Positions 8,696 to 18,808 are shown, numbered from the stretch's first letter. The stretch: DNA of 64,000 bases from Thiomicrorhabdus sp. Kp2 (GCF_000478585.1 NZ_ARWI01000001.1:124001-188000); one strand, 5' to 3'. Numbers and translations are program-made. Notes: generated by a model not told the origin, from the sequence alone.

Positions 8696-9430
8696 TTGTC
8701 AGAAGTCAATAATGGGCTACACCAGCCTAAGCACATTGGTATTATCATGGACGGTAATGGCCGCTGGGCTAAAAAGCGTCTTTTACCAAGGTTTATTGGT
8801 CATCAGAAAGGGTTGAGTGCGGTTAAACGTGTTGTTTCTCACTGTTCTGAGTTAGGTATTGAAGCCTTAACTTTATTTGCTTTCAGTACAGAAAACTGGA
8901 AGCGTCCAAAAGATGAAGTGAATAAATTAATGGGGCTTTTCTTAAAAGCATTACAAAAAGAGGTTCAAAAGCTTTCTGAGAATAATGTTCAGTTACGTAT
9001 TATTGGTGATCGAACGGCATTTAATGATGAGATACAAAAGCATATAGCATTAGCTGAAGAATCCACAAAAAATAATACAGGCCTGTTATTAACGATTGCT
9101 GCAAATTATGGTGGAAGAGCAGATATTGTTGATGCGGTAAAGCAGTGGCAACTAGCAAACCCCAAAAAACCAATTTCAGAGCTAACAGAAGACGCTGTTG
9201 GTCAATTTATTGCGTTATCAGACGTTTCTGAGCCAGATTTATTAATTAGAACAGGTGGGGAGCAGCGTATTAGTAATTTTCTTATTTGGCAGATGGCTTA
9301 TGCAGAGTTGTATTTTACCGATGTTCTTTGGCCTGACTTTGGCGAAAAAGAGATTGATGAGGCTATTTTATCTTTTTCAAAACGTGAACGACGTTTTGGA
9401 CAAACGAGTGAACAGGTAACGAAATGCTAA
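8696..9430 (+). CDS. uppS: Undecaprenyl diphosphate synthase
   Basis: cis-Prenyltransferase that makes the C55 carrier lipid for peptidoglycan and LPS. Motifs: IIMDGNGRWAKKR with the catalytic Asp, ALTLFAFSTENWKRP, and RTGGEQRISNFLIWQMAYAEL near the C-terminus. I chose the TTG start at 8696 because TTGGAG lies six bases upstream; it gives 244 residues. An upstream in-frame TTG falls inside the terminator tail. It overlaps cdsA by 7 bases. dxr, often a neighbour here, is absent. Confidence 0.95.
   Translation: MSEVNNGLHQPKHIGIIMDGNGRWAKKRLLPRFIGHQKGLSAVKRVVSHCSELGIEALTLFAFSTENWKRPKDEVNKLMGLFLKALQKEVQKLSENNVQLRIIGDRTAFNDEIQKHIALAEESTKNNTGLLLTIAANYGGRADIVDAVKQWQLANPKKPISELTEDAVGQFIALSDVSEPDLLIRTGGEQRISNFLIWQMAYAELYFTDVLWPDFGEKEIDEAILSFSKRERRFGQTSEQVTKC
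9077..9086. repeat. Variant ACAGGCCTGT palindrome inside uppS
   Basis: A 10-bp perfect dyad sharing the CAGGCCTG core with the dispersed family but with an outer A..T instead of C..G. It encodes Thr-Gly-Leu and may be chance. Confidence 0.3.
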
Positions 9431-10236
9431 AACAAAGAATTATCACCGCAGTTGTGCTGGTTGCACTCTCTATATGGGCACTATTTTTTTCATCCGAATT
9501 GGTGTGGAAGGGCGTATTGTTGTTTGTTGCTTTTATTGCTGCATGGGAATGGGCTGGCTTTGCACAAATAAAAGCCCCAGCTCTCAGAGTGACTTATGCT
9601 CTTGGCGTTATGGTTGGGTCTAATTATGCGATGGATGTTTTAACAGTACAAAATATTGTTGTTTTGACTGTACTTGAAGCCTTTATTCTGATGATGGTTG
9701 TCATACGTTACCAAATCACAGAAGGGAAGGTTGCAACTAAATCTGTTGGTTTTGTGTTACTAACGGGGATTTTGGCGGTATTGTTATTTGTGGTTGCTAT
9801 GTATCAATTTAGAGCAGAGTTTGGCCCTGTAACCCTATTGCTAAGCATGTTGTTAGTTTGGGCGATTGACACAGGTGCCTATTTTAGTGGTCGACGTTTT
9901 GGTAAAAATAAATTGGCTGTTTACGTTAGTCCAGGTAAAACATGGGAAGGTGTCGTTGGTGGGGCTTTATTGACCTTAATCATTTCTGTATTTGTGCTCT
10001 ATTACCTTAATTTTTCAATTGGTTTGTCATTTTTTATTATGGCTGGCGTTCTTACGGCAATTGCGTTGTTTTCAGTTTTTGGGGATCTCTTTGAAAGCGT
10101 TCTTAAACGTCAAGTAGGTTTAAAAGATAGCGGTAAAATTTTACCAGGCCACGGTGGTGTTTTAGATAGAGTGGATAGTATTTTAATAGCCGTTCCTATG
10201 CTGTACATTGCTTGGCATTACAGTACCGTTATTTAG
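9424..10236 (+). CDS. cdsA: Phosphatidate cytidylyltransferase
   Basis: Inner-membrane enzyme making CDP-diacylglycerol from phosphatidate and CTP, the branch point of phospholipid synthesis. The 270-residue protein is mostly transmembrane helices. It carries the family signature near the C-terminus: FGDLFESVLKRQVGLKDSGK, then LPGHGGVLDRVDS. Its start overlaps the end of uppS, and rseP follows directly; in many relatives dxr sits between cdsA and rseP. Confidence 0.95.
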   Translation: MLKQRIITAVVLVALSIWALFFSSELVWKGVLLFVAFIAAWEWAGFAQIKAPALRVTYALGVMVGSNYAMDVLTVQNIVVLTVLEAFILMMVVIRYQITEGKVATKSVGFVLLTGILAVLLFVVAMYQFRAEFGPVTLLLSMLLVWAIDTGAYFSGRRFGKNKLAVYVSPGKTWEGVVGGALLTLIISVFVLYYLNFSIGLSFFIMAGVLTAIALFSVFGDLFESVLKRQVGLKDSGKILPGHGGVLDRVDSILIAVPMLYIAWHYSTVI

Positions 10237-10250
10237 GTTGGTTTGGTGTT

Positions 10251-11645
10251 ATGAGTGTCGTTTGGTCTCTAATAGGTTTTATTTTAGTAATGGGGTTGAT
10301 TGTTACTATTCATGAGTGGGGTCACTATCAAGTAGCCCGCTGGTTTAATATTAAGGTTCTGAAATTTTCTATTGGTTTTGGAAAACCGATTTATTCCAGA
10401 AAAGGTAGCGAAACTGAATTTGTTATTGCTCAAATTCCATTAGGTGGCTATGTAAAATTTGCCGATGAACGTGAAGGAACTGTTTTACAAGAAGATTTGC
10501 CGAGAGCTTTTAATCGCCAGTCGGTTTACAAACGTTTTGCAGTGGTTGCTGCGGGGCCTTTGATTAATTTGTTGTTTGCATGGCTTGTATTTGCTGTTAT
10601 GTACATGGTTGGAACTTCAGGAATGAAACCCATTATTTCGGGTTTTACGGCTAACTCTCCTTTGGAAGAGGTTTCTCAGAATTACCAAGATCAATTCACA
10701 AGTTACCAGGCCTGGTCAATTGCACAAGTGAATAGCCAAAATGTGTATAGTTGGCAAATGGTTCATCAGCAAATTTTACAGGCATTGGCTAAAGGCGATG
10801 ATGCCATTGATTTTCGTTTAGATTCACTAGACGACTCTCTTTCTATAAATCTTCAAAAGGTAAGTTTGAATTCGATTGATATTAATGAGCCAAAACAAGA
10901 TTGGTTGCAATTGTTGGGGTTTAAACCTGCTAAGCCTATTATTCCTGCTGTTTTAGGGGAGGTTTTACTGGATGGGCCTGCTCAAAAAGCTGGGCTTTTA
11001 ACGGGGGATAAAATTCTTTCTATTCAACAAAAGCCCATTCATAGTTGGCAAGATTTTGTTAAAGTAGTGCAAGCTCACCCAAACCAATCAATTCAATTAC
11101 AATTTGAACGAAATGGCGCGATATTTAGTGAGGTTGTTAGTCTTGCAAGTGCTGAGCTAGCAAGTGGTGATATCGTCGGTAAAATGGGGGTAGGCGTTTT
11201 GGTCGAAAAAGAGACCCTGGCTCCTTATACGGTTAAAATCCAATATGGTTTTATTGATGCTTTTTCTCATGCCTATCAACGTAGTGTTGATTTATTTGTC
11301 ATGAGTGTTGCAATGCTCAAACGTATGGTTCTCGGTGAGGTGAGTACAACGAACCTTTCTGGCCCATTGAGCATCGCACAATTTTCTGGTCAGGCAGTTC
11401 AATCAGGTCTCGTTGCTTTTTTAAGTTTATTGGGCTTGTTAAGTTTAAGTATTGGTATTTTAAATTTACTACCTATTCCAGTTTTAGATGGGGGGCACCT
11501 AGTGTATTACCTTATCGAAATGATTAAAGGTTCACCAGTGAGTGAACAGATTATGGCAGTCGGACAGACGATAGGCTTGGTTTTGCTACTCGGCCTAACG
11601 TTCTTGGCTTTATTTAATGATGTAATAAGAATATCTCATGGTTAA
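10251..11645 (+). CDS. rseP: RIP metalloprotease RseP (site-2 protease)
   Basis: Inner-membrane zinc protease that cleaves anti-sigma factor RseA and signal-peptide remnants. The 464-residue product has HEWGH in the first membrane helix (zinc ligands and catalytic Glu), a periplasmic region with PDZ domains (PAQKAGLLTGDKILSIQ), and NLLPIPVLDGGHL near the end. I chose ATG at 10251 rather than an upstream start inside cdsA, since it begins the first membrane helix. An exact copy of the palindrome encodes Tyr152-Gln-Ala-Trp155 in the periplasmic part. Its end overlaps bamA by 8 bases. Confidence 0.94.
   Translation: MSVVWSLIGFILVMGLIVTIHEWGHYQVARWFNIKVLKFSIGFGKPIYSRKGSETEFVIAQIPLGGYVKFADEREGTVLQEDLPRAFNRQSVYKRFAVVAAGPLINLLFAWLVFAVMYMVGTSGMKPIISGFTANSPLEEVSQNYQDQFTSYQAWSIAQVNSQNVYSWQMVHQQILQALAKGDDAIDFRLDSLDDSLSINLQKVSLNSIDINEPKQDWLQLLGFKPAKPIIPAVLGEVLLDGPAQKAGLLTGDKILSIQQKPIHSWQDFVKVVQAHPNQSIQLQFERNGAIFSEVVSLASAELASGDIVGKMGVGVLVEKETLAPYTVKIQYGFIDAFSHAYQRSVDLFVMSVAMLKRMVLGEVSTTNLSGPLSIAQFSGQAVQSGLVAFLSLLGLLSLSIGILNLLPIPVLDGGHLVYYLIEMIKGSPVSEQIMAVGQTIGLVLLLGLTFLALFNDVIRISHG
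10705..10716. repeat. Exact ACCAGGCCTGGT palindrome inside rseP
   Basis: The dyad stops at the 12-bp core (T and C flank it). It is read as Tyr-Gln-Ala-Trp in a variable periplasmic stretch of RseP. Confidence 0.85.
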
Positions 11646-13941
11646 TATGTTTCAAAAAAAATCCAAAAATACAGTTTTATCGGCGGCAATTGCTTCTTTG
11701 TTATTTACGCCTGGTTTGGCTCTAGCGTTCACCGTTAAAGACATTAAAGTTGAAGGAGCCAATAAAATTGGTTTTGAAACAATCAACAGTTATCTGTCTG
11801 TTAAAACTGGTTCTGAGTTAGATAGTCAATCTGTTCAAGAGAGTATTCAACGTTTATATAAAACAGGTTTCTTTCAAGATGTTTCTTTTTATAAAAGAGA
11901 TGATGGAACCCTAGTCATTAAAGTGGTTGAAAGACCTTCTGTTGCAGATATTAAAATTGAAGGTAATTCACTCATTGAAACCGATGTTTTAAATACCGCT
12001 CTTGATGGACTGGGGATTAAAAAAGGCCGTATTTATAATCAAGTACAAATGGATCATGTTGTTGTTGATTTAAAACGTCGTTATCAAAACCAAGGTTATT
12101 ACGCCGCAACGATTGAGATAGAGTCGAAAGAGCTGCCTCGTAATCGTGTTGAACTTAAAATTGCAATTAATGAAGGTGAGCCAGCGACAATTGGCCGTAT
12201 CAGTTTAGTAGGTAATAAGGTTTATTCAGACGAACGTTTAAAGTCGCAAATTCAAATGACTGAAAGTGCCAGTTTTGGTAGTGGAGATAAATACTCAAAA
12301 CCAAAGATGCAGGCCGACATCGAAACAATTAAATCTTATTACTTAGACCGTGGATATGCAGAATTTAAAATTGACTCATCACAAGTGAGTATTTCCGCAG
12401 ATAAAACTAAGGTTTTTACCACCATTAATATGACGGAAGGTTCGCTTTATACTATTTCGGATATTCAATACCTTGGTGAACTGATTGTTGGTGAAACAGA
12501 GCTTAAGTCTTTAACACCGTTTAAACAGGGGGACACCTTTTCTCGCAGCGATGTAATCAAAGCCGTAAATGCTATTCGAGATCGTTTGAGTGAAGAAGGT
12601 TATGCTTTTGCTGAAGTAGAACCTGAAACTTTGCTTGATAAGGAAAAACGTACGATTGCATTGAACTTTAAGATTGAGCCAAAACAACGTGTTTATATAA
12701 GACGAGTTGAGATTGAAGGCAATACTCGTACTCGTGACCATGTAATTCGTCGTGAAATGCGTCAATTTGAAAGTGCGCCATATTCTCTAAAAATGGTTCG
12801 TCAATCGAAAGAACGTTTGCAACGAGTTGGTTTCTTTAAAAGTTCTGATATTGAAACTCGTCGAGTGTCTCAGGATCAAGTTGATTTAGTGGTTAAGGTC
12901 GAAGAACAACCCACAGGGTCATTTTCAGCAGGTGTGGGTTATTCTCAGCTTGATGGCGTGAGTTTTAATCTAGGTGTTTCTGAGCGTAACTTTATAGGTA
13001 GTGGAAATAAACTGAACTTTAATGTCGCAACCAGTGCCGCAACAAAATCGGCTGATATTGGTGTGACGAACCCCTACTTTACAGATGATGGTGTAAGTTT
13101 AGGTGTTGGATTGTATTACAGTGAGATTGATGCAACCGAATTAGATATTGCGGATTACACCTTAAATAACTTGGGTGTTCGTTTCTCTTTGGGTTATCCA
13201 TTAAGTGAAACGGATTCTATAAATTATGGACTTAAATTTGACTCACAAGAAGTGGTTTGTTCGGATACGTTTACCTTTTGTGATGGATACATCGATCAAT
13301 ATGGTAAAAGCTCAAATTCAATTATTGCTTCAATGGGCTGGACGCATAACTCAACCAACGCCTTTTATTTCCCAACAAAAGGTCAAAAAACAAGTTTATC
13401 TCTTGAGGCCGTTGTTCCATCCACTTCTGAAACCCCTTTTTATAAAATATATGCCAACGAAAGTTGGTATCAGCCATTAACCGATAATTTTACCATGCAG
13501 TTAAAAACTGGCTTGGCCTTTGGAGATGGTTACGGTGACATTGATGATCTACCTTTCTATGAGAAGTTTTATGCGGGGGGTATTGGTACGGTTCGAGGTT
13601 TTGAACCCAACTCATTGGGTGATCGTTATGACTTAACCAATGATGGGAGTGACAGTCCAACAGGTGGGAATGTTAAGTTAACTGGTACAGCTGGTCTTGT
13701 TTTCCCTGTTCCTTTTATTGAGGACTCAAGTAACGCACGTGTTAGCTTGTTCTTCGATTTTGGTAATGTCTTTAATGATTTTGATGCTTTTGATGCTGGA
13801 GAGTTGAGAACGTCTACAGGTTTAGGAGTCTCTTGGATTACGCCAGTAGGCCCATTAACATTTAGTATTGCTCGACCGATTGCTTATTCAGACTCAGATA
13901 AGTTGCAATCCTTCCAGTTTACGTTAGGTTCAGGCTTCTAA
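11638..13941 (+). CDS. bamA: Outer-membrane protein assembly factor BamA
   Basis: Omp85 protein that folds beta-barrel proteins into the outer membrane. It has an N-terminal signal peptide (cleavage probably after LALA, about residue 30), five POTRA domains to about residue 430, and a C-terminal 16-strand barrel with the conserved VRGF loop motif (GIGTVRGFEP). It ends in the outer-membrane signature Phe (LGSGF). The 767 residues are normal for the family. The start overlaps rseP; an alternative ATG is three codons downstream. Confidence 0.96.
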   Translation: MVNMFQKKSKNTVLSAAIASLLFTPGLALAFTVKDIKVEGANKIGFETINSYLSVKTGSELDSQSVQESIQRLYKTGFFQDVSFYKRDDGTLVIKVVERPSVADIKIEGNSLIETDVLNTALDGLGIKKGRIYNQVQMDHVVVDLKRRYQNQGYYAATIEIESKELPRNRVELKIAINEGEPATIGRISLVGNKVYSDERLKSQIQMTESASFGSGDKYSKPKMQADIETIKSYYLDRGYAEFKIDSSQVSISADKTKVFTTINMTEGSLYTISDIQYLGELIVGETELKSLTPFKQGDTFSRSDVIKAVNAIRDRLSEEGYAFAEVEPETLLDKEKRTIALNFKIEPKQRVYIRRVEIEGNTRTRDHVIRREMRQFESAPYSLKMVRQSKERLQRVGFFKSSDIETRRVSQDQVDLVVKVEEQPTGSFSAGVGYSQLDGVSFNLGVSERNFIGSGNKLNFNVATSAATKSADIGVTNPYFTDDGVSLGVGLYYSEIDATELDIADYTLNNLGVRFSLGYPLSETDSINYGLKFDSQEVVCSDTFTFCDGYIDQYGKSSNSIIASMGWTHNSTNAFYFPTKGQKTSLSLEAVVPSTSETPFYKIYANESWYQPLTDNFTMQLKTGLAFGDGYGDIDDLPFYEKFYAGGIGTVRGFEPNSLGDRYDLTNDGSDSPTGGNVKLTGTAGLVFPVPFIEDSSNARVSLFFDFGNVFNDFDAFDAGELRTSTGLGVSWITPVGPLTFSIARPIAYSDSDKLQSFQFTLGSGF

Positions 13942-14062
13942 ACCTGGTATTAAAACCAGTTAGATTGGGTTATTTTATTGTAGTGTTTATTACATCAATA
14001 AAAAAATTAAGGTAAAATCGCGTAACGCATTTATAAAAATAGATAATACGGGTGGATATTCA

Positions 14063-14599
14063 ATGCATAAACTTTTAAAACTCACTTTTGCCATTTGCTT
14101 CATGGCTGTTTCAACAGCCTCTCTGTCGGATAGTGGAGTAAAACTTGGTGTGGTTAATGTCGCGTTATTATTAGAGCAAGCACCACAAGCTAAACAAGCA
14201 ACAGCTTCTTTAGAAAAGGAGTTTTCTCCTCAGCAGTCTGAATTAAAAAGCTTGGCTGGTAAACTGGAAAAGGAACAGGCAGATTATCAAAAGAACAAGT
14301 CGGTAATGAGTGATGCACAGAAAATCAGTAAAGAGCGTGAAATATCTATGCTTACTCGTGAAATACAGCGTCGTCGTAATGATGTTCAAGAATTATTGAA
14401 TTTAAGACGAAATGAAGAGTTAGCGAAATTACAGAATGTGGTTAACGATTCAATTAAAGAAATTGGTAAAAAACAAGGGTTTGACTTGATTCTTTATGAA
14501 GGTATCGCTTATACCAATGAACGTATTGACATTACAAAAGACGTTTTAAATCACCTTAAAACAGTTAGTAAAAAGCAGCGCTCTGAATTTAATAAGTAA
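14063..14599 (+). CDS. skp: Periplasmic OmpH/Skp-family chaperone
   Basis: Holds unfolded outer-membrane proteins in the periplasm for BamA. The 178-residue protein has a signal peptide (about residues 1-22), then LGVVNVALLLEQ, a long charged coiled coil (about residues 50-120) and a conserved C-terminal return strand (DLILYEGIAYTNERIDIT). It lies between bamA and lpxD, its canonical position. A 121-base gap upstream may contain a promoter, with TAAAAT at 14013-14018. Confidence 0.9.
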   Translation: MHKLLKLTFAICFMAVSTASLSDSGVKLGVVNVALLLEQAPQAKQATASLEKEFSPQQSELKSLAGKLEKEQADYQKNKSVMSDAQKISKEREISMLTREIQRRRNDVQELLNLRRNEELAKLQNVVNDSIKEIGKKQGFDLILYEGIAYTNERIDITKDVLNHLKTVSKKQRSEFNK

Positions 14600-14604
14600 T
14601 TCAG

Positions 14605-15651
14605 GTGAAATTAGTGCAGCTTAAACAAATAATCAATCACCTTCGTGCGCAAGGCGTTGCCGTTGAGCTTCGAGGTGATGACTCTGTTAAAATTTCTCAA
14701 GTTTCTGGGTTAGATAATGCCAAAAAAGATGAAATTTCATTTTTAACGGATAAAAAATACCTTCCTTATCTTAAAAGTTCATCCGCTGCTGCGGTTATTC
14801 TAAATCCAAAAATGGCTGGTCAATATTCTGTAACACAGTTAATCGTAGACAACCCGTATTATGCCTATGCTTTAGTTACACAATATCTCAACCCATTTAT
14901 GACAGCAAAAGGTAGTATTCATAAAAGTGCTGTTATATCGGAGTCTGCCAAAATCAACTCCAGCTGTTCAGTAGCTGAAAATGCAGTGATTCAAGATGAT
15001 GTTGAGCTTGCACAAGGAACAATAGTTTCGGCAGGTTCGGTTATTGAATCAGGCGTGAAAATTGGAAAAAATTGTCGAATTGGTTCTAATGTGACTATTT
15101 GTCATGACTGCATTGTAGGCGATAACGTTATTATTGAAGCTGGCGCAGTAATTGGTGGTGATGGCTTCGGTTGGGCAAATAATAAAGGACAATGGGTTAA
15201 AATACCTCAAGTTGGAAAAGTGGTCATAGGAAATGACGTATCTATCGGTAATAATGTCACCATTGATCGTGGAGCGATTGAAGATACGGTTATAGAAAAC
15301 AATTGTATTATTGATAACCAAGTTCATGTTGCACACAATGTTCGAATTGGTTCAGGTTCGGCAATAGCAGGACAGGCTGGTTTTGCTGGCAGTACTATTT
15401 TAGGTAAAAATTGTACCGTTGCAGGACAAGTTGGATTTGCTGGACACCTTGAGATTGCGGACGATTGCCATTTTTTAGCGAAGTCTGGGGTTACTCATGA
15501 TATAGCTGAAGCAGGAGCGTATTCTGGTTTTCCTGCCATTAAGGCATTAGATTGGCAAAAAAACAGTGTGCGTATTCGTCAGTTAGATAAATTAGCCCGA
15601 CAAGTCAAGTTACTTGAAAAGCAAATCAATGAATTAACAAATTTAAATTAA
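14605..15651 (+). CDS. lpxD: UDP-3-O-acylglucosamine N-acyltransferase
   Basis: Third step of lipid A synthesis: adds the second 3-hydroxyacyl chain from acyl-ACP. The 348-residue protein has an N-terminal uridine-binding domain, about 10 turns of hexapeptide-repeat beta helix (residues ~100-310) with the catalytic His in [10 protein letters not shown], and a C-terminal helix. It begins with GTG 5 bases after skp; a second GTG at 14614 has a better AGGTGA ribosome-binding site and may be the true start. Confidence 0.94.
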   Translation: MKLVQLKQIINHLRAQGVAVELRGDDSVKISQVSGLDNAKKDEISFLTDKKYLPYLKSSSAAAVILNPKMAGQYSVTQLIVDNPYYAYALVTQYLNPFMTAKGSIHKSAVISESAKINSSCSVAENAVIQDDVELAQGTIVSAGSVIESGVKIGKNCRIGSNVTICHDCIVGDNVIIEAGAVIGGDGFGWANNKGQWVKIPQVGKVVIGNDVSIGNNVTIDRGAIEDTVIENNCIIDNQVHVAHNVRIGSGSAIAGQAGFAGSTILGKNCTVAGQVGFAGHLEIADDCHFLAKSGVTHDIAEAGAYSGFPAIKALDWQKNSVRIRQLDKLARQVKLLEKQINELTNLN

Positions 15652-15673
15652 ATGTTACTGGATTAGAGACACG

Positions 15674-16108
15674 ATGGAAGTAAAAGAAATATTTGAATAT
15701 CTACCGCATAGATACCCTTTTTTGTTAGTAGATAGAGTGACTGGTTTTGAATCAGGGAAGAGTCTTACCGCGTTTAAAAATGTAACCTTTAATGAACCGC
15801 AGTTTACAGGCCATTTTCCAAATAACCCTATTATGCCAGGTGTCATGATTATTGAAGCCATGGCGCAATGTACAGGAATCTTAGCGTTCCGATCGCAAGC
15901 TGAAAAACCAGATGGTTCTTCAATGTATTATTTAGCAGCGGTTGATAATTGTCGTTTTAGACAGCCAGCTATTCCTGGTGATAGACTTGATTTTGAAGTT
16001 AAAGCACTTGGTAATAAACGTGGTATTTGGAAGTTTGAATGTACCACTAAAGTTGATGGTAAATTAATTGCCTCTGCAGATTTAATGTGTGCTGAAAGAA
16101 AGGTTTAA
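15674..16108 (+). CDS. fabZ: 3-hydroxyacyl-[acyl-carrier-protein] dehydratase FabZ
   Basis: Dehydrates 3-hydroxyacyl-ACP in fatty-acid elongation and competes with LpxA/LpxD for the same substrate pool. It is a 144-residue hot-dog-fold enzyme with active-site His47 ([11 protein letters not shown]) and Glu61 (IIEAMAQ), and a normal length. It lies between lpxD and lpxA as in most gammaproteobacteria, 2 bases before lpxA. Confidence 0.96.
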   Translation: MEVKEIFEYLPHRYPFLLVDRVTGFESGKSLTAFKNVTFNEPQFTGHFPNNPIMPGVMIIEAMAQCTGILAFRSQAEKPDGSSMYYLAAVDNCRFRQPAIPGDRLDFEVKALGNKRGIWKFECTTKVDGKLIASADLMCAERKV

Positions 16109-16110
16109 TT

Positions 16111-16878
16111 TTGATTCACTCTACAGCAATCATCGATCCTAATGCCAATATTGCACCTGGTGTAAAGATTGGGGCTTTCTGTGTCATTGAAGGCAATGTC
16201 ACTATTGGTTCAGGTTCCGTTTTAGACTCTCATGTAGTGATAGAAGGTAATGTCACTATCGGTGAGAACAACCATTTCTTCTCATTTGTATCAATAGCTT
16301 CACCACAAGATAAAAAATATGCGGGTGAGCCAACCACTGTCATTATTGGTAACAATAATACTTTTAGAGAAAATGTCACGATTAACCGCGGTACCGTGCA
16401 AGACATTGGAAAGACGGTAATTGGTGACAATAACTGGGTGATGGCTGGCGTTCATATTGCCCACGATTGTATTATTGGAAACCACTGTATCTTTGCCAAT
16501 GCAGCGGCTTTAGCAGGGCATGTTGTGGTGCATGATTGGGCTATTTTAGGTGGCTATACGTTAGTGCACCAGTTCTGTCAAATCGGAGAACACAGCTTCT
16601 GTGGTATGGGGAGTGTTATTAATCAGGATGTACCCAACTTTGTTGTTGTTTCGGGGAATTTAGCAGGGCCTAGAGGTATTAATCTTGAAGGTCTAAAACG
16701 TCGTGGCTTTGATAAAAATCAACTTACATTAGTTAAGAAAGCTTACCGTGTTTTATACCGAACAGGTAATCGATTGGAGCAAGCCTTGCATGAGCTTGAC
16801 TTGCTAAATGATGAACATGGAACGCTTGACGCTTTAATTAATTTCCTAAAAAATTCAGATCGTGGCATTGTCAGATAG
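16111..16878 (+). CDS. lpxA: Acyl-[ACP]-UDP-N-acetylglucosamine O-acyltransferase
   Basis: First step of lipid A synthesis. The 255-residue protein has a hexapeptide-repeat beta helix through about residue 190, with the catalytic His in GVHIAHDCIIGNH, and a helical C-terminal domain (GLKRRGFDKNQLTLVKKAYRVLYR). It starts with TTG two bases after the fabZ stop, with AAAGG upstream. It overlaps lpxB by 17 bases. Confidence 0.96.
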   Translation: MIHSTAIIDPNANIAPGVKIGAFCVIEGNVTIGSGSVLDSHVVIEGNVTIGENNHFFSFVSIASPQDKKYAGEPTTVIIGNNNTFRENVTINRGTVQDIGKTVIGDNNWVMAGVHIAHDCIIGNHCIFANAAALAGHVVVHDWAILGGYTLVHQFCQIGEHSFCGMGSVINQDVPNFVVVSGNLAGPRGINLEGLKRRGFDKNQLTLVKKAYRVLYRTGNRLEQALHELDLLNDEHGTLDALINFLKNSDRGIVR

Positions 16879-18022
16879 TCAAACTCCTAAAGTCTTTGCT
16901 ATGGTAGCAGGAGAGGCATCAGGTGATACGCTTGGTGCTGATTTAATCGCAAGCTTGAAAAAACGCTACCCAAATTCGCAGTTTGTAGGAATCGGTGGGC
17001 CAAAAATGTTGGCTCAAGGGTTTGAGAGTTGGTTTCCCATGGAAGAGCTTTCTGTTATGGGGTTTTTCGAAGTCATCAAACACTTACCTGAGCTTTTGAG
17101 AATTCGTAAAAAACTCATTAGCCGTTTATTGGTCTTAAAACCTGATGTTTTTATCGGTATAGACGCACCAGACTTTAACTTTAAAGTTGAAGCAACTCTT
17201 AAACAGAATCAAATCAAAGCCATTCATTATGTGGGTCCGTCCGTTTGGGCTTGGCGTGAAAAGCGTCTATTAAAAATCAAAAAATCCGTTGATGGTGTTT
17301 TGGTCTTATTTCCCTTTGAACCAGATTATTATCACCGCTATAACATACCCGTAAAGTTTGTTGGGCATCCATTAGCGAATCAATTTCCAGACATTCCAAA
17401 CGTGTTAGATGCTAAAACTCGCTTAGGCTACCTGCCTGATGATTTAATTACCGCTATTTTGCCTGGTTCTCGTATGAGTGAAGTGAGTAAAATGGCTGAT
17501 ATTTATATTCAGTCAGCTACAAAATTAGCTGAAATTTATCCAACTATGCACTTTGTGATACCTTGTGTTCATGAGAGGGCGAAACATAGAATACAACAAG
17601 CGATTGAGGTTTTTGGCCAAGGTCTAAAGGTTAAATTGTTGTTGGGTAAATCTCGAGAGATTCTTGAAGCTTGTGATCAAGCTTTAGTTACATCGGGTAC
17701 AGCAACACTCGAGTGTGCATTAATGCGCAAGCCTCTGGTGTTAGCCATTGTTGTACATCCTATTTCTTACTGGATAATGAAGCGACTTGCGACTACTCAA
17801 TGGATCGGTTTACCGAATATATTGGCCAATAAATCTTTAGTAACCGAGTTGATTCAAGAAAATGCGACGCCTGAAAAAATAGCATTAAATATGGCGCGTT
17901 TAATTATGGATCAACAACTACGTAATGAACAAGTTTCAGCTTTTGAATTACAGTATCACCAATTAAAGCAAAATGCTTCTGAATTAGCCGCAGATGCAAT
18001 TGAAGAGTGGATGCAAGCTTAA
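16862..18022 (+). CDS. lpxB: Lipid-A-disaccharide synthase
   Basis: GT19 glycosyltransferase that joins UDP-2,3-diacylglucosamine and lipid X at the inner membrane. Family signatures: MVAGEASGDTLGADLI at the N-terminus, GIDAPDFNFKVE, YVGPSVWAWREKR, ILPGSRMSEV and SGTATLECALMRKP. The 386-residue length is typical. It starts with GTG inside lpxA, or with TTG two codons later. Confidence 0.95.
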   Translation: MALSDSQTPKVFAMVAGEASGDTLGADLIASLKKRYPNSQFVGIGGPKMLAQGFESWFPMEELSVMGFFEVIKHLPELLRIRKKLISRLLVLKPDVFIGIDAPDFNFKVEATLKQNQIKAIHYVGPSVWAWREKRLLKIKKSVDGVLVLFPFEPDYYHRYNIPVKFVGHPLANQFPDIPNVLDAKTRLGYLPDDLITAILPGSRMSEVSKMADIYIQSATKLAEIYPTMHFVIPCVHERAKHRIQQAIEVFGQGLKVKLLLGKSREILEACDQALVTSGTATLECALMRKPLVLAIVVHPISYWIMKRLATTQWIGLPNILANKSLVTELIQENATPEKIALNMARLIMDQQLRNEQVSAFELQYHQLKQNASELAADAIEEWMQA

Positions 18023-18035
18023 TTATGGTTTTTAA

Positions 18036-18674
18036 ATGATGAGTCAAGCCAATCTTTTTATGGATGAAGAGCTGCCAGAGTTTTTTTCATTGACTGGAAC
18101 AACGGTTGGTGTTGATGAGGTTGGAAGAGGGCCTTTAATCGGAGATGTGGTGGCCAGTGCTGTTATTTTGCCCAAAGGGTGTTTACTTCCTTTAAGAGAT
18201 TCAAAAAAGCTGTCAGAATCTAAGAGGAACACACTTGCTGAGCAGATTAAACAGGAAGCGGTTGCTTATGCGATTGCATTTGCCAGTCCAGAAGAGGTTG
18301 ATCAGTTAAATATTCTTCATGCGACAATGCTTGCAATGCAACGTGCCGTGCAAGAAATTGCAGATCAAGGCCATGAAATTAATTTGGTTTATGTCGATGG
18401 CAATCGTTGCCCCCAAATTTCTCATGCTTGTCAATCTGTCGTAAAAGGGGATGACAAAGTAATGGAGATTAGTGCCGCTTCTATATTAGCCAAAGTGTAC
18501 CGTGACCAACAGATGCATGAATTGCACACTCAATATCCTCAATATGGTTTTAATGAGCATAAAGGTTACCCTACAGCAAAACATTTATTGGCTTTAAAGC
18601 AGTTTGGCATGATTCCTGGTTATAGAAAGACGTTTAAACCAGTAAAAGCATTATTAGATGTAAATGCGATTTAA
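18036..18674 (+). CDS. rnhB: Ribonuclease HII
   Basis: Removes misincorporated ribonucleotides and RNA from RNA-DNA hybrids. The 212-residue protein has [11 protein letters not shown] (Asp27, Glu28) with further acidic residues in YVDGN and the conserved [10 protein letters not shown] motif near the end. It follows lpxB by 13 bases. In many gammaproteobacteria dnaE and accA follow; here a 20-bp palindrome and unrelated genes do. Confidence 0.95.
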   Translation: MMSQANLFMDEELPEFFSLTGTTVGVDEVGRGPLIGDVVASAVILPKGCLLPLRDSKKLSESKRNTLAEQIKQEAVAYAIAFASPEEVDQLNILHATMLAMQRAVQEIADQGHEINLVYVDGNRCPQISHACQSVVKGDDKVMEISAASILAKVYRDQQMHELHTQYPQYGFNEHKGYPTAKHLLALKQFGMIPGYRKTFKPVKALLDVNAI

Positions 18675-18690
18675 TTAAGGAAGAATATTA

Positions 18691-18710
18691 AGTTACCAGG
18701 CCTGGTAACT
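18691..18710. repeat. ACCAGGCCTGGT palindrome, extended to 20 bp
   Basis: Perfect 20-bp dyad with core 18695-18706, 16 bases after the rnhB stop. TTGTTTGTTT follows on the plus strand, so here it could serve as a weak terminator. It marks the point where conserved gene order breaks. Confidence 0.9.
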
Positions 18711-18808
18711 TGTTTGTTTATAATCTACAAGCAATTAAAATAAAAGTGATTGATCCTTTTAGGATAAGATTTCTATCTCTTTTTTAAAGACCCAAAAAGG
18801 CGTAAAGT

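Noticed and set aside
10141-10160. ACCAGGCC half-site in cdsA
   Set aside because: Only one half matches; the right side continues ACGG, and the sequence encodes the conserved LPGHGG of CdsA.
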